Shown here one piece after another: positions 7,150-14,135 of a DNA stretch of 21,480 nucleotides (positions are counted from its first letter, which is position 1; every line of letters begins with the position of its first letter). The notes under the pieces are model-generated. The model did not search any database and was not told the origin of the DNA. It worked only from the letters and a program-made list of their open reading frames with translations. Source of the stretch: an uncultured Clostridia bacterium (GTDB lineage: Bacteria; Bacillota; Clostridia; Christensenellales; Aristaeellaceae); NCBI GenBank assembly GCA_945877525.1, contig CAMDVP010000021.1, forward strand, positions 1-21,480, given 5' to 3'. The translations under genes were made by a program, and so were the position numbers.

Positions 7150-7235
7150 TGGACTTTTCCATACTAAAAACGCAGCACACGGGCCGATTTCTGTCAGTGC
7201 CGCGGATTGCAAAGGATGATCTGGGAGGGCTGCGC

Positions 7236-7811
7236 ATGTGCGGAAGATTTTTCATCGAGGAGGAGGACACGGAAGAGGAGCTGCTTGCCATTCTGCAGGC
7301 GCTAAATCGCCGGGGCGCGGTCTGCAAAACCGGCGAGGTTCTCCCTACGGATACCGTGGCCGTCGTTGCCAACAGCCGTTCGCTGCAGCCCACGCCCTTT
7401 GCCATGCAGTGGGGCTATACGCTTCCGGACGGGAAGAAAATCATTAACGCCCGCAGCGAAAGCGCCTCCCAGCGGCCCATGTTCATGGACGGCATGCGTC
7501 AGCGGCGGTGTCTTGTGCCCGCCAGCCACTATTTTGAATGGTCGCACGACAGGCAGACGAAAACGAAGTATGCCATCCGTCCGCAGACAGCGGGCACCAT
7601 GTACATGGCAGGGCTGTACCGCATGGAGGCAGGCCGGGCCGTCTTTACCATCCTGACCCGGGAAGCCGCGCCGCAGATTGCCTTCATCCATCACAGAATG
7701 CCGGTCATCCTTCCCGGCGATGCTGCGGAAGCATGGCTCCGGCTGCAAACGCCGGCGGAAGAGGTGCTTGCCCTGGCGGAGGAAAATGTTCTGTATGGCG
7801 CCGCGGTATAG
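7236..7811 (+). CDS. yedK: SOS response-associated peptidase, YedK/HMCES family
   Basis: Members of this family (SRAP) form a thiazolidine DNA-protein crosslink with abasic sites in single-stranded DNA and shield them during replication. The 191-residue product begins MCGRF, so removal of Met exposes the nucleophile Cys2. The other active-site landmarks are Asn and Arg in INARSES, Glu in PASHYFEW, and His in HHRMPVI. The start at 7236 is fixed by the invariant MCGR and a GGGAGGGC ribosome site; an open frame extends upstream to 7149 but would bury Cys2. I see no LexA-type operator upstream. The gene stands alone between two terminators. Confidence 0.95.
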   Translation: MCGRFFIEEEDTEEELLAILQALNRRGAVCKTGEVLPTDTVAVVANSRSLQPTPFAMQWGYTLPDGKKIINARSESASQRPMFMDGMRQRRCLVPASHYFEWSHDRQTKTKYAIRPQTAGTMYMAGLYRMEAGRAVFTILTREAAPQIAFIHHRMPVILPGDAAEAWLRLQTPAEEVLALAEENVLYGAAV

Positions 7812-7844
7812 AGGCGCACACTTTCCATATACAAAAAAGAGCAG

Positions 7845-7882
7845 CAGGAGTGAGCTTATAACGGCCCGCTCCTGTTTTCTTT
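7845..7882. terminator. bidirectional terminator between yedK and araC-type gene
   Basis: CAGGAGTG (7845-7852) pairs with CGCTCCTG (7867-7874, one G-U pair). On the plus strand it is followed by TTTTCTTT, which fits the end of yedK. On the minus strand the T-run (opposite the A-run at 7833-7838) lies about seven bases past the stem, so termination of the convergent regulator gene is less certain. Confidence 0.7.
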
Positions 7883-7892
7883 GGGCATGTTG

Positions 7893-8776
7893 TCAGAGAA
7901 GCCTTGATTCGTGCTCCTTCCGCCACTGTGTGGGCGATACGCCAAACTCGCTCAGGAAATGCCGGTTAAAGGATGAAATGGTGTTGTATCCTACGCTGAA
8001 TGCCACGTCGGCAACAGGCATCCTGCGCATGAGCAGCACAGTAGCCCGGTTCATGCGCAGGTAGTGAATGTATTGCAGCGGTGCCATGCCGGTGAAGTCA
8101 ATCATATCCCGCTGGAGGGTGGATTTGCTGGTGCCGCTGGCAGCAGTCAGCCGGGAAATGGTGATATCCTCCATATAGTGCTGGTTGATGTAGGTCAGGG
8201 CCGCGCCGAGACGGGCAAGGGTTTGATTCTGATCCTTGCGGATGGTTTTGCAGGCTGCATATAGCGGCTGTGGCCGGCGAGAAGGGCGGCAACCAGTCCG
8301 CGAACCGCTGTCAGGTAATCCTGTTGCAGTTCTGCCGCTTCCTTCATGATGCTGACGCACAGCTGGTACAGCGTGGCGTTCTGCTCCTTGGGGATCAGTG
8401 GAGGAAAGTCATACAAATGAGCGTTCATGGCCTTCAACCCGCTGACCATCATCAGGTTCGCATCGGAAAAGAGATTTCTGATGTCGATATATATGAAGTG
8501 CCACAGGCTCTTCTCCTCGCCGATGGATTGGGCAATATGGATCTGCCCGGGATAAATGATGGAGCTGCAAGGGCCGCTGAAGGGGATGACCTCCCCGTCC
8601 ACATAGAAAAGCCCGCTGCCCCACTCGCAATATCCCAGTTCGATGAAGTCATGGTAGTGCATTGCCTCCGGCTCCAGCTCGGGATAGTAGGTGAATAAAT
8701 AGCCTTCCGGTGAAAGAGGATGCTCCTTCGAAAACGTTTCAGAATCAAATACTGCCGGGAATGAATCAAATTGCAT
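7893..8776 (-). pseudogene. AraC family transcriptional regulator, frameshifted
   Basis: Two minus-strand frames together make one AraC regulator of about 294 residues. The 5' frame (8776 downward) encodes a cupin-like sensor domain with EAMHYHDFIELGYCEWG and a YPGQIH turn. The 3' frame (ending 7893) encodes the double helix-turn-helix domain, with ISRLTAASGTSKSTLQRDM and VAFSVGYNTISSFNRHFLSE. The join is at the run AAAA (8246-8249): one more A would fuse the frames as QPAKTIRKDQNQ. The start at 8776 follows GGGGAAG and a consensus promoter. The rest of both domains is intact, so the lesion is recent, a sequencing error, or less likely programmed slippage. The gene is divergent from the PHP-hydrolase operon and its likely regulator. 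Confidence 0.85.
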
Positions 8777-8813
8777 AGTATCTTCCCCATTTTGCGTGGA
8801 TTCTTGTAAAAAA

Positions 8814-8843
8814 ATTATATATGATGAATATAAGGATTGTCAA
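8814..8843 (-). promoter_or_regulatory. consensus sigma-A promoter of the araC-type gene
   Basis: A perfect -35 TTGACA (8838-8843) and a perfect -10 TATAAT (8814-8819) are separated by 18 bases on the minus strand, 37 bases before the ATG. The regulator gene would thus be strongly transcribed unless repressed. The promoter occupies the space where plus-strand promoter elements of the divergent operon must also lie; no good plus-strand promoter is evident (best candidate TTGTAA at 8804 and TATAAG at 8829, spacer 19). Confidence 0.82.
8815..8833. promoter_or_regulatory. inverted repeat TTATAT-N7-ATATAA, possible operator
   Basis: A perfect 6-bp dyad with a 7-base centre overlaps the araC-type -10 box in the divergent intergenic region. 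Its position suggests a regulator site, but its A/T-only composition makes chance occurrence plausible. Confidence 0.35.
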
Positions 8844-8893
8844 TTGAAATAAAGCAGATGAGAGCACTGATCGAACCGTAAGGAGGCAGGACA

Positions 8894-10429
8894 ATGAGGT
8901 TTATGCAAACGCGGCGAGAATTTCTCAAGCTTGCAGGCAAGGCGCTGGCGAGCAGCGCGGCCGTTGCAGCGGCACCGGCGCTGATTCCCTCCGCAGAGGC
9001 TGCCTCTGACAATATGGCCACCGCCGGTATCGTCCGCGGCAAGATCACCGACACCAACAGCTGCATGATACCCGCCGTCATTCTGGTGGAGGCGGCCGAC
9101 GGCACGGCCTACCGCGCTTTCACCAACGCCATGGGCGGCTATGCCATCAGCCTGGAGCCAGGCAAATATACGCTCACCTTTTCCAAGGGCCATGAGTATG
9201 AAACCGTAACCCGCACCATCGAGGTGGAAAGCCTGAAGACCTATTACCAGCAGGATGTCCGCCTGCAGCCCCTGTATGACAGCTATGCCAGGGGCTGGAT
9301 CGCCGGGGACTGCCATCAGCACACCTTCTACTCTGACGGCGTGAACGCGGTGGAGGACGTGATCATCGGCAATGCCGCCAATGGGCTGTATTACGGCTTC
9401 CTCACGGACCACAACACGTCTCGCGGTGTACCGGAATACAACGGCGCCGCCCGCTTCCCCGTCCGCACTGAAAACGGCGAGGTGCGCTACTTCAAGGGCA
9501 TGGACGGCGTGGAGGTCACATCGGAATTCGGCCACTACAACGCGCTGGGCTCCGGGCTGACCCTGGAAACCTATGACCTCAAGTTCACCGAGGGCGAACG
9601 CAACTCCGCCGAAAAGATGCAGATCGTCCGCGAGAAAATCAAGTATATTGCCGACTGCATCACCCGCGTGGGCGGTGTGGCGCAAATCAACCATCCCTAT
9701 TCCACCACGACCATGGGCATGGCCAACTGGATCGATTCCGACGACTATGAGGTGTTCGACCTGTATGACACCATGGAAATATGGAACGGCTATTTCTGCC
9801 CGCCTGACGGCGCGCGCTTCACCACCGAAAACTCCATGAACCAGAACTACTCCGCCAAGCTGCTGTGGTATAAGCTCCTCAACGCCATGAAGGCGGGCCA
9901 TCCCTTCCACGCGGCCACCGGCGGCACGGATAACCATGATGTGTCCGGCGCCGCGTCTGCCAAGGCCCGGGCCAAAATTGTGGAGAATCCCGCCGATCTG
10001 CAGTCCTACTATGACACCTGGGTTGCCTCCGCCAAATACAACGGCATGCCCACTACCTACGCCTACTTCGGCCATCAGGAGCTGACCATGGAGCATGCCA
10101 TGGCAGCCATCAGGGCCGGCCATAGCTTCGTGACCAGCGGCCCCATCGTCCTGTGCGACATCGCCGGCAAGATCTACGGTGAAAAGGTGGAAGCCAGGGC
10201 CGGCGACGCACTTCCACTGAACTGCGACATCTGGAACCGCGACGGCCTGAAGGAAATCCGCATCGTCATCAATGGCGAGATCGTTCAGACCATCCCCGTC
10301 GCAGGGGAATCCTTCAGGGAAACCGTTACCTTGAGCCGTCAGTGGGAAAGCCTCGACTGGATCGTCATTGAGGTGCTGGGCGAAAGCCTGTGCCAATATG
10401 CCTTCACCAACCCGATCATCATCGCGTAA
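8894..10429 (+). CDS. Tat-exported CehA/McbA family metallohydrolase (PHP domain)
   Basis: The 511-residue product starts with a twin-arginine signal (TRREFLK then a hydrophobic run to about Ala36), so it is exported folded. Residues 45-125 form a carboxypeptidase-regulatory-like beta domain (GIVRGKITDTNSCMIPAVIL). The rest is a PHP-type metal-dependent hydrolase: GDCHQHTFYSDG (His141, His143), FLTDHNTS (Asp172, His173), GVEVTSEFGHYNALG (Glu207, His214), INHPY (His267) and GGTDNHD (Asp346, His348). Relatives include the carbamate hydrolases CehA/McbA and various phosphoesterases, so the substrate is open. The start has AAGGAGG eight bases upstream. It is first in a series leading to a DUF4430 protein and a BMP-type importer, which suggests extracellular processing of the imported compound (inference). 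Confidence 0.9.
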   Translation: MRFMQTRREFLKLAGKALASSAAVAAAPALIPSAEAASDNMATAGIVRGKITDTNSCMIPAVILVEAADGTAYRAFTNAMGGYAISLEPGKYTLTFSKGHEYETVTRTIEVESLKTYYQQDVRLQPLYDSYARGWIAGDCHQHTFYSDGVNAVEDVIIGNAANGLYYGFLTDHNTSRGVPEYNGAARFPVRTENGEVRYFKGMDGVEVTSEFGHYNALGSGLTLETYDLKFTEGERNSAEKMQIVREKIKYIADCITRVGGVAQINHPYSTTTMGMANWIDSDDYEVFDLYDTMEIWNGYFCPPDGARFTTENSMNQNYSAKLLWYKLLNAMKAGHPFHAATGGTDNHDVSGAASAKARAKIVENPADLQSYYDTWVASAKYNGMPTTYAYFGHQELTMEHAMAAIRAGHSFVTSGPIVLCDIAGKIYGEKVEARAGDALPLNCDIWNRDGLKEIRIVINGEIVQTIPVAGESFRETVTLSRQWESLDWIVIEVLGESLCQYAFTNPIIIA

Positions 10430-10441
10430 TCCTGTCTTCAG

Positions 10442-10458
10442 GCCGGGACCCCGGCTTT
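10442..10458 (+). terminator. weak hairpin between the PHP and DUF4430 genes
   Basis: GCCGGG/CCCGGC forms a compact stem 12 bases past the PHP hydrolase stop codon, followed only by TTTGAG. It is probably a partial terminator or mRNA-processing stem, not a full stop. Confidence 0.35.
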
Positions 10459-10501
10459 GAGATAACACCCCATAACGCAATAAAAGAAAGGATGCAACAC
10501 C

Positions 10502-11389
10502 ATGAAGAAGTTCCTTGCGCTGTGTCTGTCCCTGATGATGCTCTTCTCCTGTGCTGCTTTTGCAGAAACCGCTGACGACATGTCTGCTCCCACCTTTGAG
10601 GTAGGCGAGGATGCTGCCGAATACGTGGTCGAAGGCGCTTCCGGCTGGAATGTTGTGACCGCTTTCGTCAAGATCACCGCCGGTGATGACGTGCTGTTCA
10701 ATGGCCCTGTGACCGTGACCTCCGACAACCTGACCGTGGCTGAATTCACCCAGGCCGCCGTATACGAAATCGGCTGCGGCGCCGAAGGCATCGAGGCAGG
10801 CTTCGTAACCTCCATCGGCGACTATGTGGCCGGTACCGATGCTGACGGCAATTATGTCTACTGGGCCAACACCGTCAATGGCAAGTACGTCCCCCATACC
10901 TGCACCGACATGAGGGTGCTGGAGGGCTATTACATCAACTGGGATTTCATTACCTACGACGCTGACGCAGGCTTCGACACCACCTCTGTGCTGCCCGTGG
11001 GCTATGCCGCGCCCTTTGAGGTGGGCGAGGACGAGGCCGAGTATGAGATCGAGGGCGCTTCCGGCTGGAACAAGGCCAACATCAATATGAAGATTTCTGC
11101 CGGCGATGACGTGCTGTTCAACGGTGTTGTTACCCTGACCTCCGATACACTGTCCGTTGCCGAAGCAACCATGGCTGCCATCTACGAGGTCGGCTGCGGT
11201 CAGGAAGGCCTGGAGGCCGGCTTCGTTTCCTCCTTTGGCGATTATGTGGCCGGTACGGATGCCGACGGCAACTACGTCTACTGGGCCTACACCGTCAACG
11301 GAAAGTACGTTCCCTTCTCCTGCGATCAGTTCCGTCTGCTGGACGGCGACTATGTTCAGTGGGACTTCGCGACCTACGTTGCCGAATAA
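10502..11389 (+). CDS. secreted protein with two tandem DUF4430-like domains
   Basis: The 295-residue product begins with a signal peptide (MKKFLALCLSLMMLFSCAAFA); cleavage after AFA is likely, and Cys17 in LFSC is a poor lipobox. The mature part is two colinear copies of a 121-residue unit (about 32-152 and 172-292), each ending in a WAxTVNGKYVP...GxYxxWDF pattern. That pattern resembles DUF4430, the beta-grasp domain of the transcobalamin/intrinsic factor C-terminus. Each copy has two Cys (in GCG and after VP) that could form a disulfide. The protein is strongly acidic. A ligand-binding or surface-capture role beside the importer is inference. The ribosome site AAAGGATG precedes the ATG, and a terminator-like hairpin follows the gene. 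Confidence 0.8.
   Translation: MKKFLALCLSLMMLFSCAAFAETADDMSAPTFEVGEDAAEYVVEGASGWNVVTAFVKITAGDDVLFNGPVTVTSDNLTVAEFTQAAVYEIGCGAEGIEAGFVTSIGDYVAGTDADGNYVYWANTVNGKYVPHTCTDMRVLEGYYINWDFITYDADAGFDTTSVLPVGYAAPFEVGEDEAEYEIEGASGWNKANINMKISAGDDVLFNGVVTLTSDTLSVAEATMAAIYEVGCGQEGLEAGFVSSFGDYVAGTDADGNYVYWAYTVNGKYVPFSCDQFRLLDGDYVQWDFATYVAE
10595..11377 (+). repeat. internal duplication of 363 bp, offset exactly 420 bp
   Basis: Segments 10595-10957 and 11015-11377 inside the DUF4430 gene align without gaps. By my hand count about 87 of 121 encoded residues match (roughly 70%), with long stretches nearly identical at DNA level, for example around VAGTDADGNYVYWA. The absence of indels and the conserved DNA suggest a fairly recent duplication or ongoing gene conversion. 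Confidence 0.9.
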
Positions 11390-11406
11390 CAGCCTAACCG
11401 CCAGGG

Positions 11407-11439
11407 CGCAGGCCGGCATATGCCTGTCTGCGTCTTTTT
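11407..11439 (+). terminator. hairpin with T-run between DUF4430 and BMP-protein genes
   Basis: CGCAG (11407-11411) pairs with CTGCG (11428-11432), with the internal palindrome GGCATATGCC (11415-11424), and is followed by TCTTTTT. It is an imperfect intrinsic terminator or attenuator inside the colinear series. It could let the upstream hydrolase and DUF4430 genes be expressed at a different level from the importer. No clear new promoter is visible before the next gene. Confidence 0.65.
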
Positions 11440-11465
11440 CACAATAACGCATGAGGTGCACTGAT

Positions 11466-12590
11466 ATGAAAAAATACCTGCGGATCATCGCACTGCTGCT
11501 GTGTGTCATCCTTCTTCCTGTATATGCCATGGCCAAGGAAGAAAACCTGGATGACGGCGTTGTCCGGATTGCCCTGCTCATTTCCGGCGACCTGGGCGAC
11601 ATGTCCTTCTGGGACAGCGCCAACGCCGGCCTGACCAGGTTTTCCGAGGATCACCCCGAGGTAATCGTGGACATCATCGAGATGGGCTCTTCCGATACCT
11701 CCAAGTATGAATCCACCCTGACAAAAACCTGCAATGGCGCCTACGACCTGATCATCGTCGGTTCTACCGACATGCGCGAGCCCCTGCAGCGCGCCGCCAG
11801 GAAAAAGAAATATGCCGACCGCCGTTTCATCATTTTCGATACCGAAATCAAGGACGGCCAGGCTGTAGATTACCCCACCGTGCATTCCATCATGTTCAGC
11901 CAGAATGAGGGCGGCTATCTGGCCGGTACGCTGGCAGCACTGATGTCCCTGGAAAAGGGCGCAGCCAATACGGCCTTCATTGGCGGTACCAAGAACGACA
12001 TCATTAACGACTTCGGCTACGGTTTCATGCAGGGCGTGCGAGATGCAAACGCCGCCAGGGGTATCGACATTGGCGCTTACAACGCTTACATTGGTGATTT
12101 CGTCAACAGCCCCAAGGGCTCTTCTCTGGCCACTTCCTTCTATAAGAGCGGGGTGGAGGTGCTGTTTGCCGCTGCGTCCCAGGCTGGCCTGGGCTGCATC
12201 GACAGCGCAAAGAACAACGACAGGCTGATCATCGGCGTTGACTCCGATCAGTATGCCTACTATGCAGAAACCGACCCCGAGAAGGCCAGCCATATTGTCA
12301 CCTCTGCACTCAAGCGCGTTGACCTGGCCCTCTACAACTGCTGCGAGAAATTCCTGAACGGTACTTTGACCTATGGCGACCTGGAGATTCTGGGCGTGAA
12401 GGACGGCATGATCAGCCTTGTGGAGAACGATAACTACAACGCCATTGTGTCTGAAGAGACCCGCGCCTATGTGACCTCCGTCGCCCGGCAGATCGCAGAG
12501 GGAACGCTTGTGGTGGAATCCGGTCTGAAGCGCTATACCAGGCAGGAAGCGCTGAACACCCTGTTCGACTCCCTCGATCCCACCAAGTAA
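11466..12590 (+). CDS. BMP family ABC transporter substrate-binding protein
   Basis: The basic membrane protein (BMP/PnrA/BmpA) family captures purine or other nucleosides outside the membrane. This 374-residue product has an N-terminal signal (MKKYLRIIALLLCVILLPVYAMA, in part) and a periplasmic-binding fold. Its family patterns are RIALLISGDLGDMSFWDSAN near the N-terminus, DLIIVGSTDM, the segment FSQNEGGYLAGTLAALMS, and GVDSDQ. The signal lacks a proper lipobox cysteine; cleavage after AMA is likely, which is unusual for a monoderm binding protein. The ATG at 11466 follows GAGGTG. The ATPase and two permeases come next, giving a complete importer. Ligand assignment to nucleosides rests on family only. 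Confidence 0.92.
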   Translation: MKKYLRIIALLLCVILLPVYAMAKEENLDDGVVRIALLISGDLGDMSFWDSANAGLTRFSEDHPEVIVDIIEMGSSDTSKYESTLTKTCNGAYDLIIVGSTDMREPLQRAARKKKYADRRFIIFDTEIKDGQAVDYPTVHSIMFSQNEGGYLAGTLAALMSLEKGAANTAFIGGTKNDIINDFGYGFMQGVRDANAARGIDIGAYNAYIGDFVNSPKGSSLATSFYKSGVEVLFAAASQAGLGCIDSAKNNDRLIIGVDSDQYAYYAETDPEKASHIVTSALKRVDLALYNCCEKFLNGTLTYGDLEILGVKDGMISLVENDNYNAIVSEETRAYVTSVARQIAEGTLVVESGLKRYTRQEALNTLFDSLDPTK

Positions 12591-12611
12591 GATAGCGGCA
12601 AGGAGGAAACC

Positions 12612-14135
12612 ATGGGCGAACTCCTTTGTATGAAAGGCATCACCAAGCGCTACGGGAACGGCGTACTCGCCAACGAGCATGCTTCCTTTTCCCTGCGCGA
12701 GGGTGAGATTCATGCCATCGCCGGAGAAAACGGCGCAGGGAAATCGACGCTGATGAAAATCCTGTGCGGCGCGCAGCAGCCCACCGAGGGTACCATCGAG
12801 CTCCGCGGCAAGCCGGTGAGGATGACCTCCCCGAAGGTGGCAACCAGCCTGGGCATCGGCATGGTCTATCAGCACTTTATGCTGGTAGACGAGCTGCCCG
12901 TATACCTGAACGTATTCCTGGGCGTGGAAAAGCGCAGGGGGCTTGTGCTGGATAAGCAGGCCATGATTGCGCAAACCCGCGCACTGTGCGAGAAGTACGA
13001 TATGCCGGTAGATCCGCTGGCCCTGTGCGGCGATCTGCCCGTCGGACTGCGCCAGAAGGTAGAAATACTGAAGGTGCTGGTACGGGACGCAAAGATTATC
13101 ATTCTGGATGAACCCACCGCCGTCCTGACGCCGCAGGAAACCGAGCAGCTTTTCAAACAGCTGCGCATCCTCCGCGATGCCCGGCATACCATCGTTATCA
13201 TTACCCACAAGCTCAGAGAAATGAAAGAGCTGTGCGACCGCATCACCATCATGCGCCATGGGAAAACCATGGGCGCAGTGAATGCCTGCGATGTCTCCGA
13301 GCAGGAGATTTCCGAGCTGATGGTGGGCGGAAGCGTCCGCCTCAAGGTGGCCAAGGCGGACGTCACCCCAGGCGAGATCGTTGCTGAAATGAAGGCCGTT
13401 ACTGTGCCCGGCAGCGGCAGGCCCCGGCTGGACGGCATCAGCTTTATCGCCCGGGCTGGAGAAATTCTCTGCCTTGCCGGCGTGGAAGGTAACGGACAGC
13501 AGCAGGTTATCGAGTGCCTGACCGGTCAAATCGACTATCGGGGCAGCGTGAAGGTGCTGGGAAAAGAGGTCAGGGGCCAGTCAGTGCGCAAGATCCGCGA
13601 CCTGGGCATGGCGCACATTCCCGAGGACCGCATGACCATGGGCACCAATCAGCGTGCATCCCTGCACGAAAACCTGATTTCTGTGGACTTTGACCGCAAC
13701 ACGGTCGCCGGCTTCCTCAAGAGCAGGGCGTTGAAGGCCCGTTCCGAAAAGCAGCTGAAGGCTTTTCTGGTCAAAGGCGAAATACAGACGCCGATTTCCA
13801 TGCTTTCCGGAGGCAACATGCAGAAGGTCGTTGTCGCCCGGGAGCTCAGCCAGCATCCAAGGCTGGTCATCGCCAACCAGCCTACCCGCGGCGTGGACGT
13901 GGGGGCGATCGCCTTCATCCATGAAAAGCTCATAGCGCTGCGTGATGCGGGCTGCGGCATCGTGCTGGTATCGGCGGATATGAACGAGGTGTTCTCCCTG
14001 GCGGATCGCATCATTGTGTTCCACGAGGGACGCATTGCCGCTGAGATTAACGACGTGGCAAACACCACCGAGCAGCAGCTGGGCCGCTACATGCTTGGCA
14101 TCGATCAAATGAAGAGAGAGGAGGCGGCACAGTGA
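12612..14135 (+). CDS. nucleoside-type ABC importer, double ATP-binding protein (NupO/YufO-like)
   Basis: The product (507 aa) carries two fused ABC ATPase domains, as in sugar (RbsA) and nucleoside (NupO) importers. Domain 1 has an intact Walker A GENGAGKST (38-46), a C-loop region LPVGLRQKVEI and Walker B IIILDEPTAVLTP. In domain 2 the Walker A is degenerate (GVEGNGQQQ in place of GxxGxGKS/T), while the signature LSGGNMQKVVVARELS and VIANQPTRGVDVGA are intact. This asymmetry is normal for the family. The start at 12612 follows AAGGAGG. The stop codon overlaps the next gene's GTG by three bases, so ATPase and permease are translationally coupled. Confidence 0.95.
   Translation: MGELLCMKGITKRYGNGVLANEHASFSLREGEIHAIAGENGAGKSTLMKILCGAQQPTEGTIELRGKPVRMTSPKVATSLGIGMVYQHFMLVDELPVYLNVFLGVEKRRGLVLDKQAMIAQTRALCEKYDMPVDPLALCGDLPVGLRQKVEILKVLVRDAKIIILDEPTAVLTPQETEQLFKQLRILRDARHTIVIITHKLREMKELCDRITIMRHGKTMGAVNACDVSEQEISELMVGGSVRLKVAKADVTPGEIVAEMKAVTVPGSGRPRLDGISFIARAGEILCLAGVEGNGQQQVIECLTGQIDYRGSVKVLGKEVRGQSVRKIRDLGMAHIPEDRMTMGTNQRASLHENLISVDFDRNTVAGFLKSRALKARSEKQLKAFLVKGEIQTPISMLSGGNMQKVVVARELSQHPRLVIANQPTRGVDVGAIAFIHEKLIALRDAGCGIVLVSADMNEVFSLADRIIVFHEGRIAAEINDVANTTEQQLGRYMLGIDQMKREEAAQ

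Noticed and set aside
7149..7235. N-terminal extension of the YedK/HMCES protein
   Set aside because: The family requires Cys at position 2; the MCGR start at 7236 has a good ribosome site.
7149..7235. LexA/SOS box ahead of yedK
   Set aside because: I looked for a GAAC-N4-GTTC-type palindrome and found none.
8246..8249. Programmed -1 frameshifting in the araC-type gene
   Set aside because: The A-site Lys codon could slip on the A run but the P-site GCA would be mispaired. No canonical X XXY YYZ heptamer or obvious downstream stem is present.
10502..10565. DUF4430 protein as a lipoprotein (LFSC)
   Set aside because: Phe at the -2 position is a poor lipobox residue, and a clean AFA signal peptidase I site follows; left undecided but not called.
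8840..11623. Very long open frame on the minus strand (over 900 codons) opposite the PHP hydrolase and DUF4430 genes
   Set aside because: The product is low-complexity His/Gly/Val-rich, has no family motifs, and lies antisense to two well-supported genes with signal peptides. It is a by-product of GC-rich codon use.
11439..13529. Long minus-strand open frame opposite the BMP protein and ATPase genes
   Set aside because: It is antisense to two clear family members, and it has no ribosome site or recognisable motif.
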